A stretch of 64,000 nucleotides of DNA from Epiperipatus broadwayi (GCA_028023455.1 JAQFVV010006506.1:622501-686500), one strand, 5' to 3'. Counted from the first letter of the stretch, positions 35,801 to 48,152 are shown. Translations and numbers: made by a program. The notes: generated by a model from the sequence alone, not told the origin.

Positions 35801-36035
35801 ACACATTTGATCTAAATCAGTAGATGGAAAAAATTTTTTTTTAATATGTTAAAAAATACATCCAATAAGCAAGGCAAAATATTACATATTCTCATCATTA
35901 AGTTACTTTAAATGCAAGTATCAAGTCTACATAAAATGCAAACCAAGACAATCAAGTCACTTAGAAAAAGACAGAGAAATTTTTAAATCAGTTCCATCAA
36001 GCTTTATATTTTACACCAAAATATAAGGTTACAAG
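32326..36035. other. Unassigned AT-rich region with minor microsatellites
   Basis: I see no gene or defined transposon over 3.7 kb. Simple repeats are a TA tract at 32761-32796 and about nine AAT units at 33610-33636. Short ORFs (for example 34097-34321 minus, 35429-35659 plus) are hydrophobic, low-complexity and without motifs. Confidence 0.5.
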
Positions 36036-36127
36036 ATATATTAAAATACAGTAAAGTTTACATAAATTATAGTTATTTTATTAGAAGTACTTTCGACTAT
36101 ACATCTTGTAGTCGTTATCAACTATAT

Positions 36128-37214
36128 TAGCATTTTTCAACCTTTTTGCTACGGGACCCAATAGACTTCACTTAAATTATAATGTAAAATAAAAGAGATA
36201 TTACATCATCATGGTACTGTATATATTCGGTTCAATTTGATAATATTTATAATGAACAAATAATTTAAAAGTTAAAAGTTGAGTTAAAGTTAAACTACAT
36301 TTTTTAATGTAAAAGCGTAACACATTTTGTTAATTACCAAAAAAAAGTGTTTTCTTTTTAAATAAAATTTTATTTATATACGAAATACAAGCAAAAGTTA
36401 CAAATTTTTGAAAAATTACATTTTGAAAATAATCGCGAAACTTGACATTATGATTATTTAAGTTCAAATTTACAATTGAATTTGAGACATATAGGGTATA
36501 TGAGCACAGACTTTCACATGACCCACCACTCTCCACACTATCTCATAACACTGATACACTCTAACACATATATGTTGAAAAGATAAATAATCACCAATAT
36601 ATGTATTTCATGCTAAACCAGCAATCATCAGTTGGTCCAGATTACTATCTCTGCACATATATGCTATAAGTGCTCAGATATATATTAAGATAGTGAAACC
36701 TCATACTTTAATGAACAGGCTTCAATCTACTCCACACTACAACTCTTCAACCGTCCATCCAATTGAAAATCTGATGGAATGCTCAAAGGCCACCCTAAGG
36801 CCAAGATTCTTGTCACACCCATGTTGACCTAAGGTCAATCTTACCCCTCATGTACAGGACATAATCCATTTAATACACATAGAAGGGATGGTCAGACATC
36901 TCTACTTATGTAATAGCTGAAACACACAGGCTTATAAATATACCTATGTCTACATATGTAACATATAGGGTATATGTGCACAGATTTTCACATGACCCAC
37001 CACTCTCCATACTATCTCATAACACTGATACACTCGAACACATTTGAGAAAACTACACAAAAATGGGTAGTATTACTTAGTAATTTTTTTATTAATACTA
37101 ATATTTTTTTAAAATGTAAAAAGATTTTTGCTATCAGATGTTTATTTTTTATTTTTTGGTGCATATTCGTGACCCTTTAAAAATTTAATGGAACCCAAAG
37201 GTTGAGAAATGCTG
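36128..37214. mobile_element. hAT-like non-autonomous element with 8-bp target duplication
   Basis: The ends AGCATTTTTCAACCTTTTTG and the complement of CAAAGGTTGAGAAATGCTG form imperfect terminal inverted repeats of the CAG..TTCTCAACC type typical of hAT MITEs. AACTATAT is present at both junctions (36120-36127 and 37215-37222), the 8-bp duplication expected of hAT. No transposase is present. About half of the interior is another inserted repeat (36488-37042). Confidence 0.8.
36488..37042. mobile_element. CACATGACCCACC-family repeat, 1.2 units of a roughly 475-bp tandem motif
   Basis: About 80 bp (ATATAGGGTATATGAGCACA, then GACTTTCACATGACCCACC) occur at 36490 and again at 36966 in direct order, implying a unit near 475 bp. 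TTTGAGA flanks both sides (36481-36487 and 37043-37049), a 7-bp target duplication inside the hAT-like element. Related copies lie at 20100-20525 and 63765-64000. No coding capacity is seen. Confidence 0.7.
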
Positions 37215-38119
37215 AACTATATAACATTGAATAATCAAAATGAGACATCATTTTAAAATACTCATAGTTCAATTTAGTTTAGTTCTCCCACAATTAAATC
37301 GTTATCAACTATATAACATTGAATAATCAAAATGAGACATCCTTTCATAATACCCATAGTTCTATTTAGTTTTAATTGTGAGAGAACTTAATTGTGAGAG
37401 AACTAAACTAAATTGAACTATGGGTATTGTGAAAGGATCTCTCATTTTGATTATTCAGTGTTAGTTGATAATAACTACAAGTTGTATAGTGGAAAGTACT
37501 TCTAATAAAATAACTATAATTTATGTGAATTTTACTGCATTTTAATATATATGTATATACACCTGGGTCTCATTTTATGCACATTATTTTAATGTGATTT
37601 TGAAGTTATGCGATTCATGTTTCTTCTTAATATTTTTCATATTTCATTATATTTATTAGATATCAAGAAATTTAAACTATTAATAATTTATTTTGACTTG
37701 AAATACTTTTTTTCTCAAAAATATAACATTATATTAGCAGCTAACTTGAACATTGTCTGAAGCTATATTTAGAATAAATAACATACTTATACTAATGAGT
37801 AAATAATAATAATAGATTTATACTTACATATAAAAATATCACAATAAATATTCAAAAATTATAAACTTTTAAAATGTATTTTGTTAGGTATAACAGAAAT
37901 AAATAATGTAGATTTTTTAAAAATAAATAACGATTTTTATTGATTTTATAAACTGAAAATTATATTTTTAATGATAATGTATAATCTTTTTGTTTTGATT
38001 GCAATCCTCATTTTTTAAATATAGAAAAAAATGTGAACATTTAAAATTTATTTCAGTAGTAAAAATCAGTTGTCAACAGAAAACAATTAAGACTGAAGTT
38101 GGCACTAGTTGTGTAAATG

Positions 38120-38246
38120 GGATGAAGCAGAATATGGTAAAAATTAGAGTGGGGAATGGAAAATAAAGTGGTTAACAAGTTTCTCTGGGCATAATTGCTG
38201 AGAGATTCTTGACTTCGTTCAAGAAGAAGCTACATCACATCACATC
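38120..38246 (+). repeat. ACATC-tailed dispersed repeat (copy B)
   Basis: Shares AACAAGTTTCTCT, TAATTGCTGAGAGATTCTTG and ACTTCGTT with copy C at 48550, and the ACATCACATCACATC end with copy A at 28377. Confidence 0.55.
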
Positions 38247-38390
38247 GACAAATGTGATTTCTTACCAGTTTACAAACGAACCGCGCATTCGAAAATAGAG
38301 ATAATGATAATGATTAAAATACGTATGAAAATATGTCAAATTAAATACTTATTCTTATCTTTCACTTTCTTTGCATATCTTCATATAATC

Positions 38391-38473
38391 ATATATATTG
38401 CTTATAACACTTCTTTCTTATACACTTGTTGCATTAAAGTGTATAAGAAAGAAGTGTTATAAGCAATATATAT
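38391..38473. repeat. Perfect 37-bp hairpin
   Basis: 38391-38427 (GCTTATAACACTTCTTTCTT in the middle) is exactly complementary to 38437-38473, with a 9-nt loop. It is too perfect to be a typical animal microRNA precursor; a tiny foldback element is more likely. Confidence 0.85.
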
Positions 38474-38857
38474 AATTATCTAATTAAATACTGTAGTTGA
38501 TAAAAAAAAGTAAAAAAAGTTTGTCTTGTACCAATTTTTTTCAAATATTTGATATTTTTTATTCGTCATACTTTATTTCCTTATTTTTTTAATGCGAATT
38601 TTAAAGTAATTTTTCCTTGTTGCTTTGCTTTTATGTAAATTCTGAAAATTACAGACCCTATCCTTCCTTTTCCAAGGTAAGTAAAGTCGATTTTTGTGTG
38701 ATTTTTTTAATGTGGGTTTTCTGTGGAACCTATCTACTGTATAAAACGAGACCCAGGTGTATATTAATTTAAATATTATATATATTTTGGAAAAAATACA
38801 GACATTAAAATTAATTTATTATATATATATATTCTAATATTTTTATGGATAAATGAT

Positions 38858-39096
38858 GATTTCATATTATTATTATTTTGGGGATAATCCGTGTAGTGAA
38901 ATAGCTAAATGCTGACATTTCAGAGAAAGAGAACACTCTGAGGAAGATACTTAATGTTGTGCTGAAATGTCAGCATTTTTAATTTTTCAGAAAGAGGACG
39001 TTCTGAGGAAGGTATTTGATATTGTACTGAAATGTCAGCATTTAGCTATTTCACTACACGGAATATCCTAAAAATAATAATAATAAGAAATCATAT
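38858..39096. mobile_element. Foldback element with nested inverted and direct repeats
   Basis: Outer arms (ATTATTATTATTTT then CCGTGTAGTGAAATAGC and AAATGCTGACATTTCAG) face each other at 38858-38925 and about 39030-39096. Between them, a roughly 70-bp unit (AGAAAGAGAACACTCTGAGG and its variant AGAAAGAGGACGTTCTGAGG) is directly duplicated, and each CTGACATTTCAG/CTGAAATGTCAG pair is itself inverted. A short relative is at 4613-4702. Confidence 0.75.
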
Positions 39097-39104
39097 ATAT
39101 ATGA

Positions 39105-39350
39105 TTTTGGATTCTTCTTCTGTTACAATATTTATATTGAAATAGATGGTCTTTAATTTCAATTATTTATATTTAAAATTATAGTAATTGATTATTTTAA
39201 ATTAAATATTTGATTTCACAAATTGTTATATACTCATATCCATATAGAATTGTGTTTAAAATTAAAAGAAGTCAATTTTTAAATTTGTATTAAAAAAAGA
39301 TAGAAACTAAATATATTTCAATTAAATTTGTTTTAAAATTATATAAATAA
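39105..39350. repeat. Old dispersed repeat, diverged copy of 20535-20800
   Basis: Same order of AT-rich blocks as at 20535-20800; see that entry. Confidence 0.4.
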
Positions 39351-42026
39351 AACTTAATGAAATACTAATTAATATTTTTAAAATAGCTGTTTTGGAAATG
39401 TTTTCCAATGTCAATTAATTATATTTTCAGGGATTATATTAATTATGTTATATTCAATAAACATTATGTTTTATTATCTAAAGAGTTTTGTAAACATGTT
39501 TAAATAAAGTAATTGCTGGAATGTTTAGTTAATTAAATGTTTTTGTAAATTTGGTAACTATATAAAAGTCTAATTTGGAAAATAATTTTGTTTTTTCTCT
39601 TTTGATATTTGGTCACTGCTGACACAATGAATTAGATGGAATGTCTACCAGCATGTAAACTAATAAGTACGTGTGACTAAAATTTATTTAAAACATTTAC
39701 TCTTGCATGGATCCCCTAACCACCATGATATTGAATTCTGCTTGATCCAATGCTGTGCCACATATTTTCATATATATTAAGCTGTAAGTAAAATAATGCC
39801 CATTCAGCATTGAAGATTTTATTCCAATCCTACATTGAAACATAAACACCAACCACAACTATAATTTGAAAACTGTAAATAGAAAAATTTTACTACTAAA
39901 CTACCAATGAGCTCTATTTTTTAAAATTGTACATACATAAATTTAATTCTATTTTTATAGAGCAACAAGTTAGCCAGTATATTTATTCTTGAGAATATTC
40001 AATAAACTTTTAAACTTTAGATACCAAAGAGCCATTTACAATTTAATTTGGGTAATTCATTTTAACTTTTACTACTTTTAATTTATAACATTTAATTTAA
40101 TTTGCTATATTTGATATATTGTGATAGAATTTGAATGTTTTTTTATTGTTTTAAATGTGCAGATGTTAGTGAAAATTTTCCATGATTTGTCATAAAGTGC
40201 TTTTAAAATTTAGTCTGAGTATATTAATCGATGTCTTTAAATATTTTTTTTTTAAAAGCAGTTTATTAAATTTTTATTTTTCTTTAAAAAAATTTAAATA
40301 GCTGACATGATTTTAATAATCAAAACTTAGTTTTCAAATAATCAACATTTAGTTTAAACAAATAACAACTCAATTTTTTTATGAGAGTTAATTTATTATA
40401 AAAGTATAAGAAATATTTAATTAAAAGTAATTTAAACAAATTTATCTTTCTAAGACCATTTCAAAACCACTTCATCAATGTATTACAGAATAATACAAGT
40501 CAAGGGATGTGAGTTTCTAACACAACATGTGATATGTGTATTATATAAATAAATTAAATTAGTAACAAACAAAACACAATCTTTTATTTTAAAAATAGTT
40601 GATCAATTTCGATATGTAAGACAAGGCACATGAACCTTCTTCTTTATATGAAGTATTTATGAATTGCAATAATGTGCCAATGTTTTGATTATATTCTAAA
40701 AAAAATACATTAGTAAACCAAGAAATATAAATAAAATATTCCACAATAATCTAAAACGTATAATAAATATAAATTACTTTTACCTTAAATTTTTTCTCAC
40801 AGACAACTATAAATTTCTATTATATTCATTTCTTAAATACTCTACTTAAAATAATCCCTTTTATAATTATAATTTTAACAAAGGTATTTAAAAATGAATA
40901 TTTTTTTCCACTTTTATGGTCTTTGGCCAAGGCAGTACAATGGTCGAGGAAAATCCATAGAATGTTAAACTGTTATGCCATTGTTTGCCATCTTGTAATA
41001 TCAGCAAGATATTCGTAATAGCTTAAGCTAGAGTTGTCTAAAATCATTGTTTATGGGTTATATGTGGTTCACAGTGAAGATTTGTATATTCCACATGGAT
41101 GTTTTGTTCCAAGTAGGAAAATAATTTGAATCAAATGTTTTTTAGTCATCTTTAATTTTATCACTAATTAATAATCTTGTTTTATTATTTAGAGTTTTAA
41201 AAAATATTTCATTCAATATTTTTTTGTTAATATATGAAAGTTAGATATATGAAAAAGACATTGTTATTGTCACATATTCATGTTAATACTTTTCTATTTT
41301 GGAAAATTCAAATACTATCTTTTAGAATGTCTTTTATTTGTATACTTCTATTTGTAATACTGGATGTAATGATTATCAAAATTTGATATATAATAAAGAT
41401 TTAATTGTAAAAATAAAACAATGCAAATATCAAGACCTATTGATGATTGCTAATTCAGCATAAAATGCATCTTGGGAGTCAGGTGTCTTTTATTGTATTA
41501 TTATTATATGACTTTAAAAGAATATATGATAGTAGGAAGGTTATTTAATATATTCAATAAGAAACTAATTAGTAAATGTATTAAAAATTATCTTGAAGAC
41601 ATTCGACACAAGCACAATATTGATTGTTTTTACTGAGAAGATATCATTGAGAATATAATGGAAAACTATTATTACATTTAAAGTATTTCAGAAAAAAGGG
41701 CATTTCTGCTGAAAAAGTAAAAAAGCATCACAAAACAACAAATAAAAAGAATAATGCACTTGCATATATTTTTATGTGGACATTAGTGTTGTTTACAGAA
41801 TGTTTCACATTATTATCCTAAAGCTCATATTTAGTGCAATATTATTTTTATTTTTTTATGAGTTTTGTGTGTTTATCATTTTGACTTATTAAAGTAGGAA
41901 TAACCATAACACTTTATATCAAAATATTTCAGCAGTTACATGAGAACAAGCATTATTTTGCTTTATTTAGATTTTGTGTTCACTGGTCACATGACAGAAG
42001 TACTTTAAGATGGGAGCTAGTTAGAC

Positions 42027-42071
<45 letters not shown>

Positions 42072-42426
42072 AAGGGTCACTTACAATTTACATAAACACT
42101 CATTTTAATGCTCATTTGCAAGTCTGTACACTCTAACAAACAGCTCAACATATAAATGATTGAGGTTAGCATAAAAAATTAACTTACATGTATATTAGTA
42201 ATGTCAATTAGAAAGCATGAGCTTTAATAAAAAAAATTCCCTGACTAGACATAGCAATTAAAGATCTCACATATATATAAAATAAATTTAAACCTATTGT
42301 TTAATAGCCATGGAAACTAATCAGGAATTGAATTTTAAAACATGAAGATGATCTAGGTCAAGCATCTTCAAGCAACCGATTGAATTACTTAAATGAAAAC
42401 ATTAACTAACTCAATAATCAATATAT
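39351..42426. other. Unassigned AT-rich region
   Basis: No ORF, RNA gene or element is recognised in 3 kb. A TA tract is at 42031-42068. The right end ATATAT (42421-42426) is the target of the next LTR element. Confidence 0.55.
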
Positions 42427-44016
42427 TGTACCTATATTGATATAGGCACATATAATTTTATCTAAAATTATTATTAAAGTAATCTTTCATAAAAGAAAAA
42501 CATAAAATTAAATGTTGGAGAGTTTATTGCAGCTTGTTTTCGAAAAAGATAAGCATTAAATAGTTTTTTTTTAGTATTCGTAAAAATATAATTTAAAAAG
42601 TTAAAATATACAAATCTCTTTTCATTCAAGTTTAATTAAAGAAAAAATAATGTTAAAACTAATATATGACCATATATATGTGCGATTGTCAACAATAGAA
42701 TAAATGTTATTATAAAGTTAAAGAAGATTATTATTAAAAAACACGGCAATGGTTATTAATTAAAATATAAAACAACATCTCTGCATGGCTATTACTAATT
42801 AAGCAATCTTCCAAAACACGTTTATCAAAGGATTAATTGATAAGGAATTTGACAACAGATCTTTGCCGGAGATATCAGAAAGACAACAAGGCGCAGGTAT
42901 AAATAGACCTTTTTTATCAGACAGTAAGTCAGTTCACAAAGTAATTGAGTAGTGCAGTTCAGAAATTAATTGAGCAGTTAACAAACAAAATGCAGTGCTG
43001 AGAAGATTTTGGGAATGCACATTTATCTCCAGCCCAGATGTCCGATGAAAACAGCAGATCTGCCCGTGAAATAATGTCAGTTTAACATCATAGAAAATCT
43101 CCGTCCGTATCTAATTGTCTTCGATAGTAATAATCGTGAAAATCAGGAAACTCAGCAAGGAAACGTCCCAGCCAGCTGAAAGCATTCATACTGGAACCAT
43201 TCATACTGGAAGAAACAACAAATAAGAAGAAAACAAAGTGTTAAATCTACGTTCAAAATCCTAGGTAAAACATTTGCTTATTTTCGTTATACTGTAATAG
43301 CCATTGCATTTCATTAATTCGTGCGAATCCTCCAAGAGTCTAATTATATGAACTCAATATCATACATAAATGAACTATTGATATGTGTGTGATTAAATTT
43401 CAAATGCTATATAGTCCTTTATTATCATTATTATGTGTGTGCATGAGTTAATATGTGCGTGATCATTCTATCAATATTTATTAGTTAAATTAGAGTATTC
43501 TGTTATTGAATCTATAGGAATGTTTAAACTATTTGGAAATGTTAATTTAAAATATGCGTGTGTTTTATTAGAATTATAAAATGTTTAAATTTAGTAAATA
43601 AATGTTAGTTAATAAATTATCTTTCAAATTAAACTATATTTGTCGGTCAATTCTTTTTATCAATTCTTTTTAACAAATTTTTTTATTAATTCTTTTAATC
43701 ACTAATTAAATATAATCTATTAGTGATTACAAACAACTGAGCTAGTCATGGATTTAGGCGTTGAGTTAGTGGCCATTGCTTAAAGTGCATTATTTAGTCA
43801 TCCTTGAATAGATAGCTAGCGCCCGTGTTTATACACAAACAAAAAAAGTGCTTTGAACTTGGTGTTGAACTCAACAGTCAAGAAGAAGTTATGTCCTGGA
43901 AATGTAACGTTAGTTATATACTTTATAGCTATCATTTGGGCATACATACTCTCTGAGTATGTTCTTCTCTGCCTAAGAGACCGGTGTTTCGAATCCACAT
44001 ATACGAACTCGGTTCA
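42427..44016 (+). repeat. 5' LTR
   Basis: 1590 bp, starts TGTACCTATATTGATATAGG and ends GAACTCGGTTCA. It aligns along its whole length with 46209-47797 and, in reverse, with 2829-4581. Near its end a palindrome-like CGAATCC..CGAA motif occurs. Confidence 0.88.
42898..42905 (+). promoter_or_regulatory. TATA box in the 5' LTR
   Basis: TATAAATA about 470 bp into the LTR, conserved in all three LTR copies; the likely start of the element transcript is some 25-30 nt downstream. Confidence 0.6.
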
Positions 44017-44017
44017 G

Positions 44018-44037
44018 TGGCTAGACCCAACTTGGGG
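44018..44037 (+). other. Candidate primer-binding site
   Basis: TGGCTAGACCCAACTTGGGG begins one base after the LTR. TGG is complementary to the CCA end of a tRNA. I cannot match the remaining bases to a specific tRNA. Confidence 0.5.
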
Positions 44038-44358
44038 CTGAACCTAAGAAACAATAGTAAAGAAATACTTTGTTTCTTGTTTGAAAATTTTGTTTTATAC
44101 AAAAGTTAAATTACGTATGTAAAAGTGTTTTAATTTTAAAAAAGAATTGACCAAAAACTTTTTTTTTTCCAAAATGAAAAGAGATTTTGACATTTATGCT
44201 ATCAAATCAGAGTCAATTGCGTGTTATGGGTGGAGTTAAAGCATTAGATCGGGTAGAAAAATGGACAAAAGGGGTGGTCAGCGTGTGTTTCCGTTTTACT
44301 CAGAAATAAATAAATAAGCCATATATTAAATTTAGTGAAATAAAATATTGTTTTAAAA

Positions 44359-45062
44359 ATGGAAAAAGAGAAAGAAATGTCTGAGACGCACATGTTGAAA
44401 ATGATGATGAATATCATGGAAGAAATGTGTCAAGAATTTAAGCAAAGCCAACAAGAGCTTAAAGAAGAACTCAAAGCAGAATTGAAGGCAGAAATTAGTC
44501 AGGTTAAAACAGAAATTAAAGAACTCAGAGCAGAAGTAAAAGAAATAAGATGTGAGATAATGGTAAAGGTAGAGAAGAACCAAGAAGTTATAGAGTCAGA
44601 TTTAATTAAAGAAAGTCAGGAAGTTGAGGTGGTAAAAGATGTAAAAATTGAATTAGAACTAGAGAGAGTTGAAACAGAGAAGACCGAAATAGAAATTAAA
44701 CAGAACAGGATAGTGCTAAGACAGAGGAAAACATAGATCAAGAAATAGAAGAGAGACATAAGTTCAAGGTAGAAGATAGCATTGAAAAGTTTTTACAAAA
44801 ATTTAAAAAAGTTAAAGTAAAAGTTCGTGTTCGTTTTAAACGGAGATTTAAATCAAAGAGAAAGCGTAAGAAAAAATATTCATGGTTAGGAAAAATACGG
44901 AGGTCTGTGAAGCTTAAAAGTTTTCTAATTTACAAGGCAGAAAAAACGGAAAGAAAAAGAGATAAAATGGATTTTAATCAAAAAATAGAAGTGAGAATAT
45001 GGTGTATGATTTATATTATAAAATTAGTAGAAAGAAAAAAGGAACCACCTGACATAGTTTAA
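44359..45062 (+). pseudogene. Coiled-coil / basic protein of the LTR element, frameshifted
   Basis: An ATG at 44359 opens a 125-codon frame, Glu/Lys/Gln-rich with strong heptads (KEELKAELKAEISQVKTEIK). It stops at 44734-44736. After a one-base shift near 44700-44715 the other frame continues the acidic tract. It then becomes strikingly basic (VKVKVRVRFKRR, KSKRKRKKK) and ends KEPPDIV at TAA 45060-45062, about 234 residues in all. There is no zinc knuckle, protease or polymerase. By position (first ORF after the 5' LTR) it could be a divergent gag-like protein: the coiled coil for assembly and the basic tail for RNA binding. That is inference. It is similar in design, not clearly in sequence, to the ORF at 53412-55714. 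Confidence 0.6.
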
Positions 45063-45779
45063 AAGTTAGTAATCAGGCGGAATAGTAAAGGAAATAAACA
45101 AAAAGGACCGGAAATGGACTATGAGTCTAATATAATTATTTTGACATAGGTGAAAAGCCTGAATTAGAATTTCACTATTTAAAATGATGGATTGTTTTGT
45201 CAGATAATAATACTGGAGGCTTCGCAAAATAAAAGATTTTTTTTTCTCCACGCACATATTAATTAAGGAAATGTTCGTAAATAAACAGTTCAAATAAATA
45301 AAAATCAATAAAATCAAATTAAATAAATGGGTCAAATTAAGGATTTAGAAATAATATTTGTAGAATTAAATAAATGAATAAAATAATGGAAATACATAAA
45401 ATAAAAACAAGTTAAATAAATAAGTATAATATATCTGTAGAAAATAAATAAAATATTCATAATAAAGCAAAATAGTTTTTTTCTGAGTACACGCACGTTA
45501 ATATATAAGTTAAAGTAATGAATTTAAAAATAATATAAATGAAAGTCAATCTAAGTTATATTACGAGCGTATAAGGGTTCGAATCTAAAGGGATGAGGGT
45601 AGTATTGAAATAAGTTAGATAAAAATTAAGTTTAAAGCTCTCGACTGGATAAATTCTAGTACCCGTAATGGATTGGCCAGGATCATTCCTCTTTTAAAAA
45701 AATGAACTGGCAACAACCAGAGTAAGTTGTGAGTCACTTTTCGGGGGAGAATCCCCATATCTTGTACCTCGTTTTCCAA

Positions 45780-45965
45780 AGCATAAGTCGGAAATGGACA
45801 GTTGAAAATTCCTGCCATTGTAGCTGCTTAGTCAAAGTCCTATCAAGAGAATCGGCAATTGTTTTTCAGGGCATAAGTCGAAAATGGACAGTTGAAATTC
45901 CTGCCATTTGCAGCCACCTTTTCTTAGACAAAGTTCAATCAAGAGAATTGGCAGCCGAAGCTTCG
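45780..45965 (+). repeat. Tandem duplication of about 90 bp in the LTR element core
   Basis: GCATAAGTCGGAAATGGACA, then GTTGAAAATTCCTGCCATT and TCAAGAGAATCGGCA, is repeated from 45870 with small differences. It lies in the non-coding 3' part of the core. Confidence 0.75.
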
Positions 45966-46189
45966 TTTACAAAAGAGCCCTGTGCCACAAATTTAGTTTG
46001 TTCTCATGGTCATTATCCAGGACGAACATTGTAAGCAATGTTACCAGCATAGAAAGGAGAAAAGCATAATTGGAGATTGCCCTTAGTATGGAAAGGAAAA
46101 GATACCAAAAAGCAAACTTAGAAAGAATAATAAATTAAGATTTAATGTTGTCAGAGATAAAATGGTCAAAAATGACGCATTTTACACTC

Positions 46190-46208
46190 AAAAGGAAGGG
46201 CGGTGTAA
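46190..46208 (+). other. Polypurine tract before the 3' LTR
   Basis: AAAAGGAAGGGCGGTGTAA lies directly before the LTR start TGTACC. Compare AAAAATGGGCGGAGTGTAA at 1051-1070. Confidence 0.6.
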
Positions 46209-47797
46209 TGTACCTATATTGATATAGGCACATATAATTTTATCTAAAATTATTATTAAAGTAATCTTTCATAAAAGAAAAACATAAAATTAAATGTTGG
46301 AGAGTTTATTGCAGCTTGTTTTCGAAAAAGATAAGCATTAAATAGTTTTTTTTTAGTATTCGTAAAAATATAATTTAAAAAGTTAAAATATACAAATCTC
46401 TTTTCATTCAAGTTTAATTAAAGAAAAAATAATGTTAAAACTAATATATGACCGTATATATGTGCGATTGTCAACAATAGAATAAATGTTATTATAAAGT
46501 TAAAGAAGATTATTATTAAAAAACACGCAATGGTTATTAATTAAAATATAAAACAACATCTCTGCATGGCTATTACTAATTAAGCAATCTTCCAAAACAT
46601 GTTTATCAAAGGATTAATTGATAAGGAATTTGACAACAGATCTTTGCCAGAGATATGAGAAAGACAACAAGGCACAGGTATAAATAGACCTTTTTTATTG
46701 GACAGTAAGTCAGTTCACAAAGTAATTGAGTAGTGCAGTTCAGAAATTAATTGAGCAGTTAACAAACAAAATGCAGTGCTGAGAAGATTTTGAGAACACA
46801 CGTTTATTTCCAGCCCAGATGTCCAATGAAAACAGCAGATCTGCCCGTGAAATAATGTCAGTTTAACATCGTAGAAAATCTCCGTCCGTATCTAATTGTC
46901 TTCGATAGTAATAATCATGAAAATCAGGAAACTCAGCAAGGAAACGTCCCAGCCGGCTGGAAGCATTCATACTGGAACCATTCATACTGGAAGAAACAAC
47001 AAATAAGAAGAAAACAAAGTGTTAAATCTACGTTCAAAATCCTAGGTAAAACATTTGCTTATTTTTGTTATACTGTAATAGCCATTGCATTTCATTAATT
47101 CGTGCGAATCCTCCAAGAGTCTAATTATATGAACTCGATATCATACATAAATGAACTATTGATATGTGTGTGATTAAATTTCAAATGCTATGTAGTCCTT
47201 TATTATCATTATTATGTGTGTGCATGAGTTAATATGTGCATGATCATTCTATCAATATTTATTAGTTAAATTAGAGTGTTCTGTTATTGAATCTATAGGA
47301 ATGTTTAAACTATTTGGAAATGTTAATTTAAAATATGCGTGTGTTTTATTAGAATTATAAAATGTTTAAATTTAGTAAATAAATGTTAGTTAATAAATTA
47401 TCTTTCAAATTAAACTATATTTGTCGGTCAATTCTTTTTATCAATTCTTTTTAACAAATTTTTTTATTAATTCTTTTAATCACTAATTAAATATAATCTA
47501 TTAGTGATTACAAACAACTGAGCTAGTCGTGGATTTAGGCGTTGAGTTAGTGGCCATTGCTTAAAGTGCGTTATTTATTCATCCTTGAATAGATAGCTGG
47601 CACCCGTGTTTATACACAAACAAAAAAAGTGCTTTGAACTTGGTGTTGAACTCAACAGTCGAGAAGAAGTTATGTCCTGGAAACGTAACGTTAGTTATAC
47701 ACTTTATAGCTATCGTTTGGGCATACATACTCTCCGAGTATGTTCTTCTCTGCCTAAGAGACCGGTGTTTCGAATCCACATATTCGAATACGGTTCA
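46209..47797 (+). repeat. 3' LTR
   Basis: 1589 bp; TATA box at 46679-46686; ends CGAATACGGTTCA and is followed by an AT tract (47798-47812). Confidence 0.88.
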
Positions 47798-47812
47798 ATA
47801 TATATATATATA

Positions 47813-48091
47813 TAAAAACCTTGTGAAGAAAAATAAAAGAAAAAACACATAGTACATTTCCTTTGATTCGACGATCAGAATCCCTAAAAAAATGACTGAC
47901 TAAATCAAAGGAATTATTCATTTAAATACCCATTGTTAGCAAGAAATTTATCTATAAGATTGCAAATTGATATGCAAGGGAGTTTCACATTAGTCAGCAA
48001 CCATTCACGAGAATATAAATATTATTAATTGTGAAAATTATAAAAGAATAGCAGCATATCATTTGAATATTATCAGAATAATAATTTTCTG

Positions 48092-48152
<61 letters not shown>

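Larger units (their letters stand above)
36036..37550. mobile_element. Foldback element with long arms, interrupted by a hAT-like MITE
   Basis: The left arm (36036-36127, resuming at 37223 to about 37290) and the right arm (about 37395-37550) are inverted copies. AATTATAGTTATTTTATTAG then AAGTACTTTC and CATAGTTCAATTTAGTTTAG read in both directions. A segment GTTATCAACTATATAACATT, about 40 bp long, is also directly duplicated (37222-37262 and 37301-37345). Removing 36128-37222 restores a continuous arm. Confidence 0.75.
37558..38761. mobile_element. TA-flanked terminal-inverted-repeat element (Tc1/mariner-like MITE)
   Basis: TACACCTGGGTCTCATTTTA (37558) is matched in inverse by TAAAACGAGACCCAGGTGTA (38742-38761); the repeats extend to about 24 bp. 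TA occurs outside both ends. The 1.2-kb interior has no transposase and holds a SINE-like repeat (38120-38246) and a perfect hairpin (38391-38473). Superfamily assignment by TA target only. Confidence 0.65.
42427..47797 (+). mobile_element. Complete non-autonomous LTR retrotransposon, 5.37 kb
   Basis: Two direct repeats of 1.59 kb (TGTACC...GGTTCA) flank a 2.19-kb core. The hallmarks are TG...CA ends, a candidate primer-binding site right after the 5' LTR (TGGCTAGACCCAACTTGGGG), a purine-rich tract before the 3' LTR, TATA boxes in both LTRs, and ATAT/ATATAT on both outer sides. The core has no reverse transcriptase, integrase or protease; it carries only one coiled-coil/basic ORF, now frameshifted. 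The LTRs differ by a few percent by eye, so the insertion is moderately young. A solo LTR of the same family is at 2829-4581. Mobilisation would need enzymes from another element. Confidence 0.85.

Noticed and set aside
38391-38473. MicroRNA gene
   Set aside because: Stem is perfectly paired over 37 bp and lies inside a transposon-like unit; animal microRNA precursors normally have mismatches.
44359-44736. Host coiled-coil gene
   Set aside because: Position right after a 5' LTR and inside a bounded LTR element makes element origin more likely.
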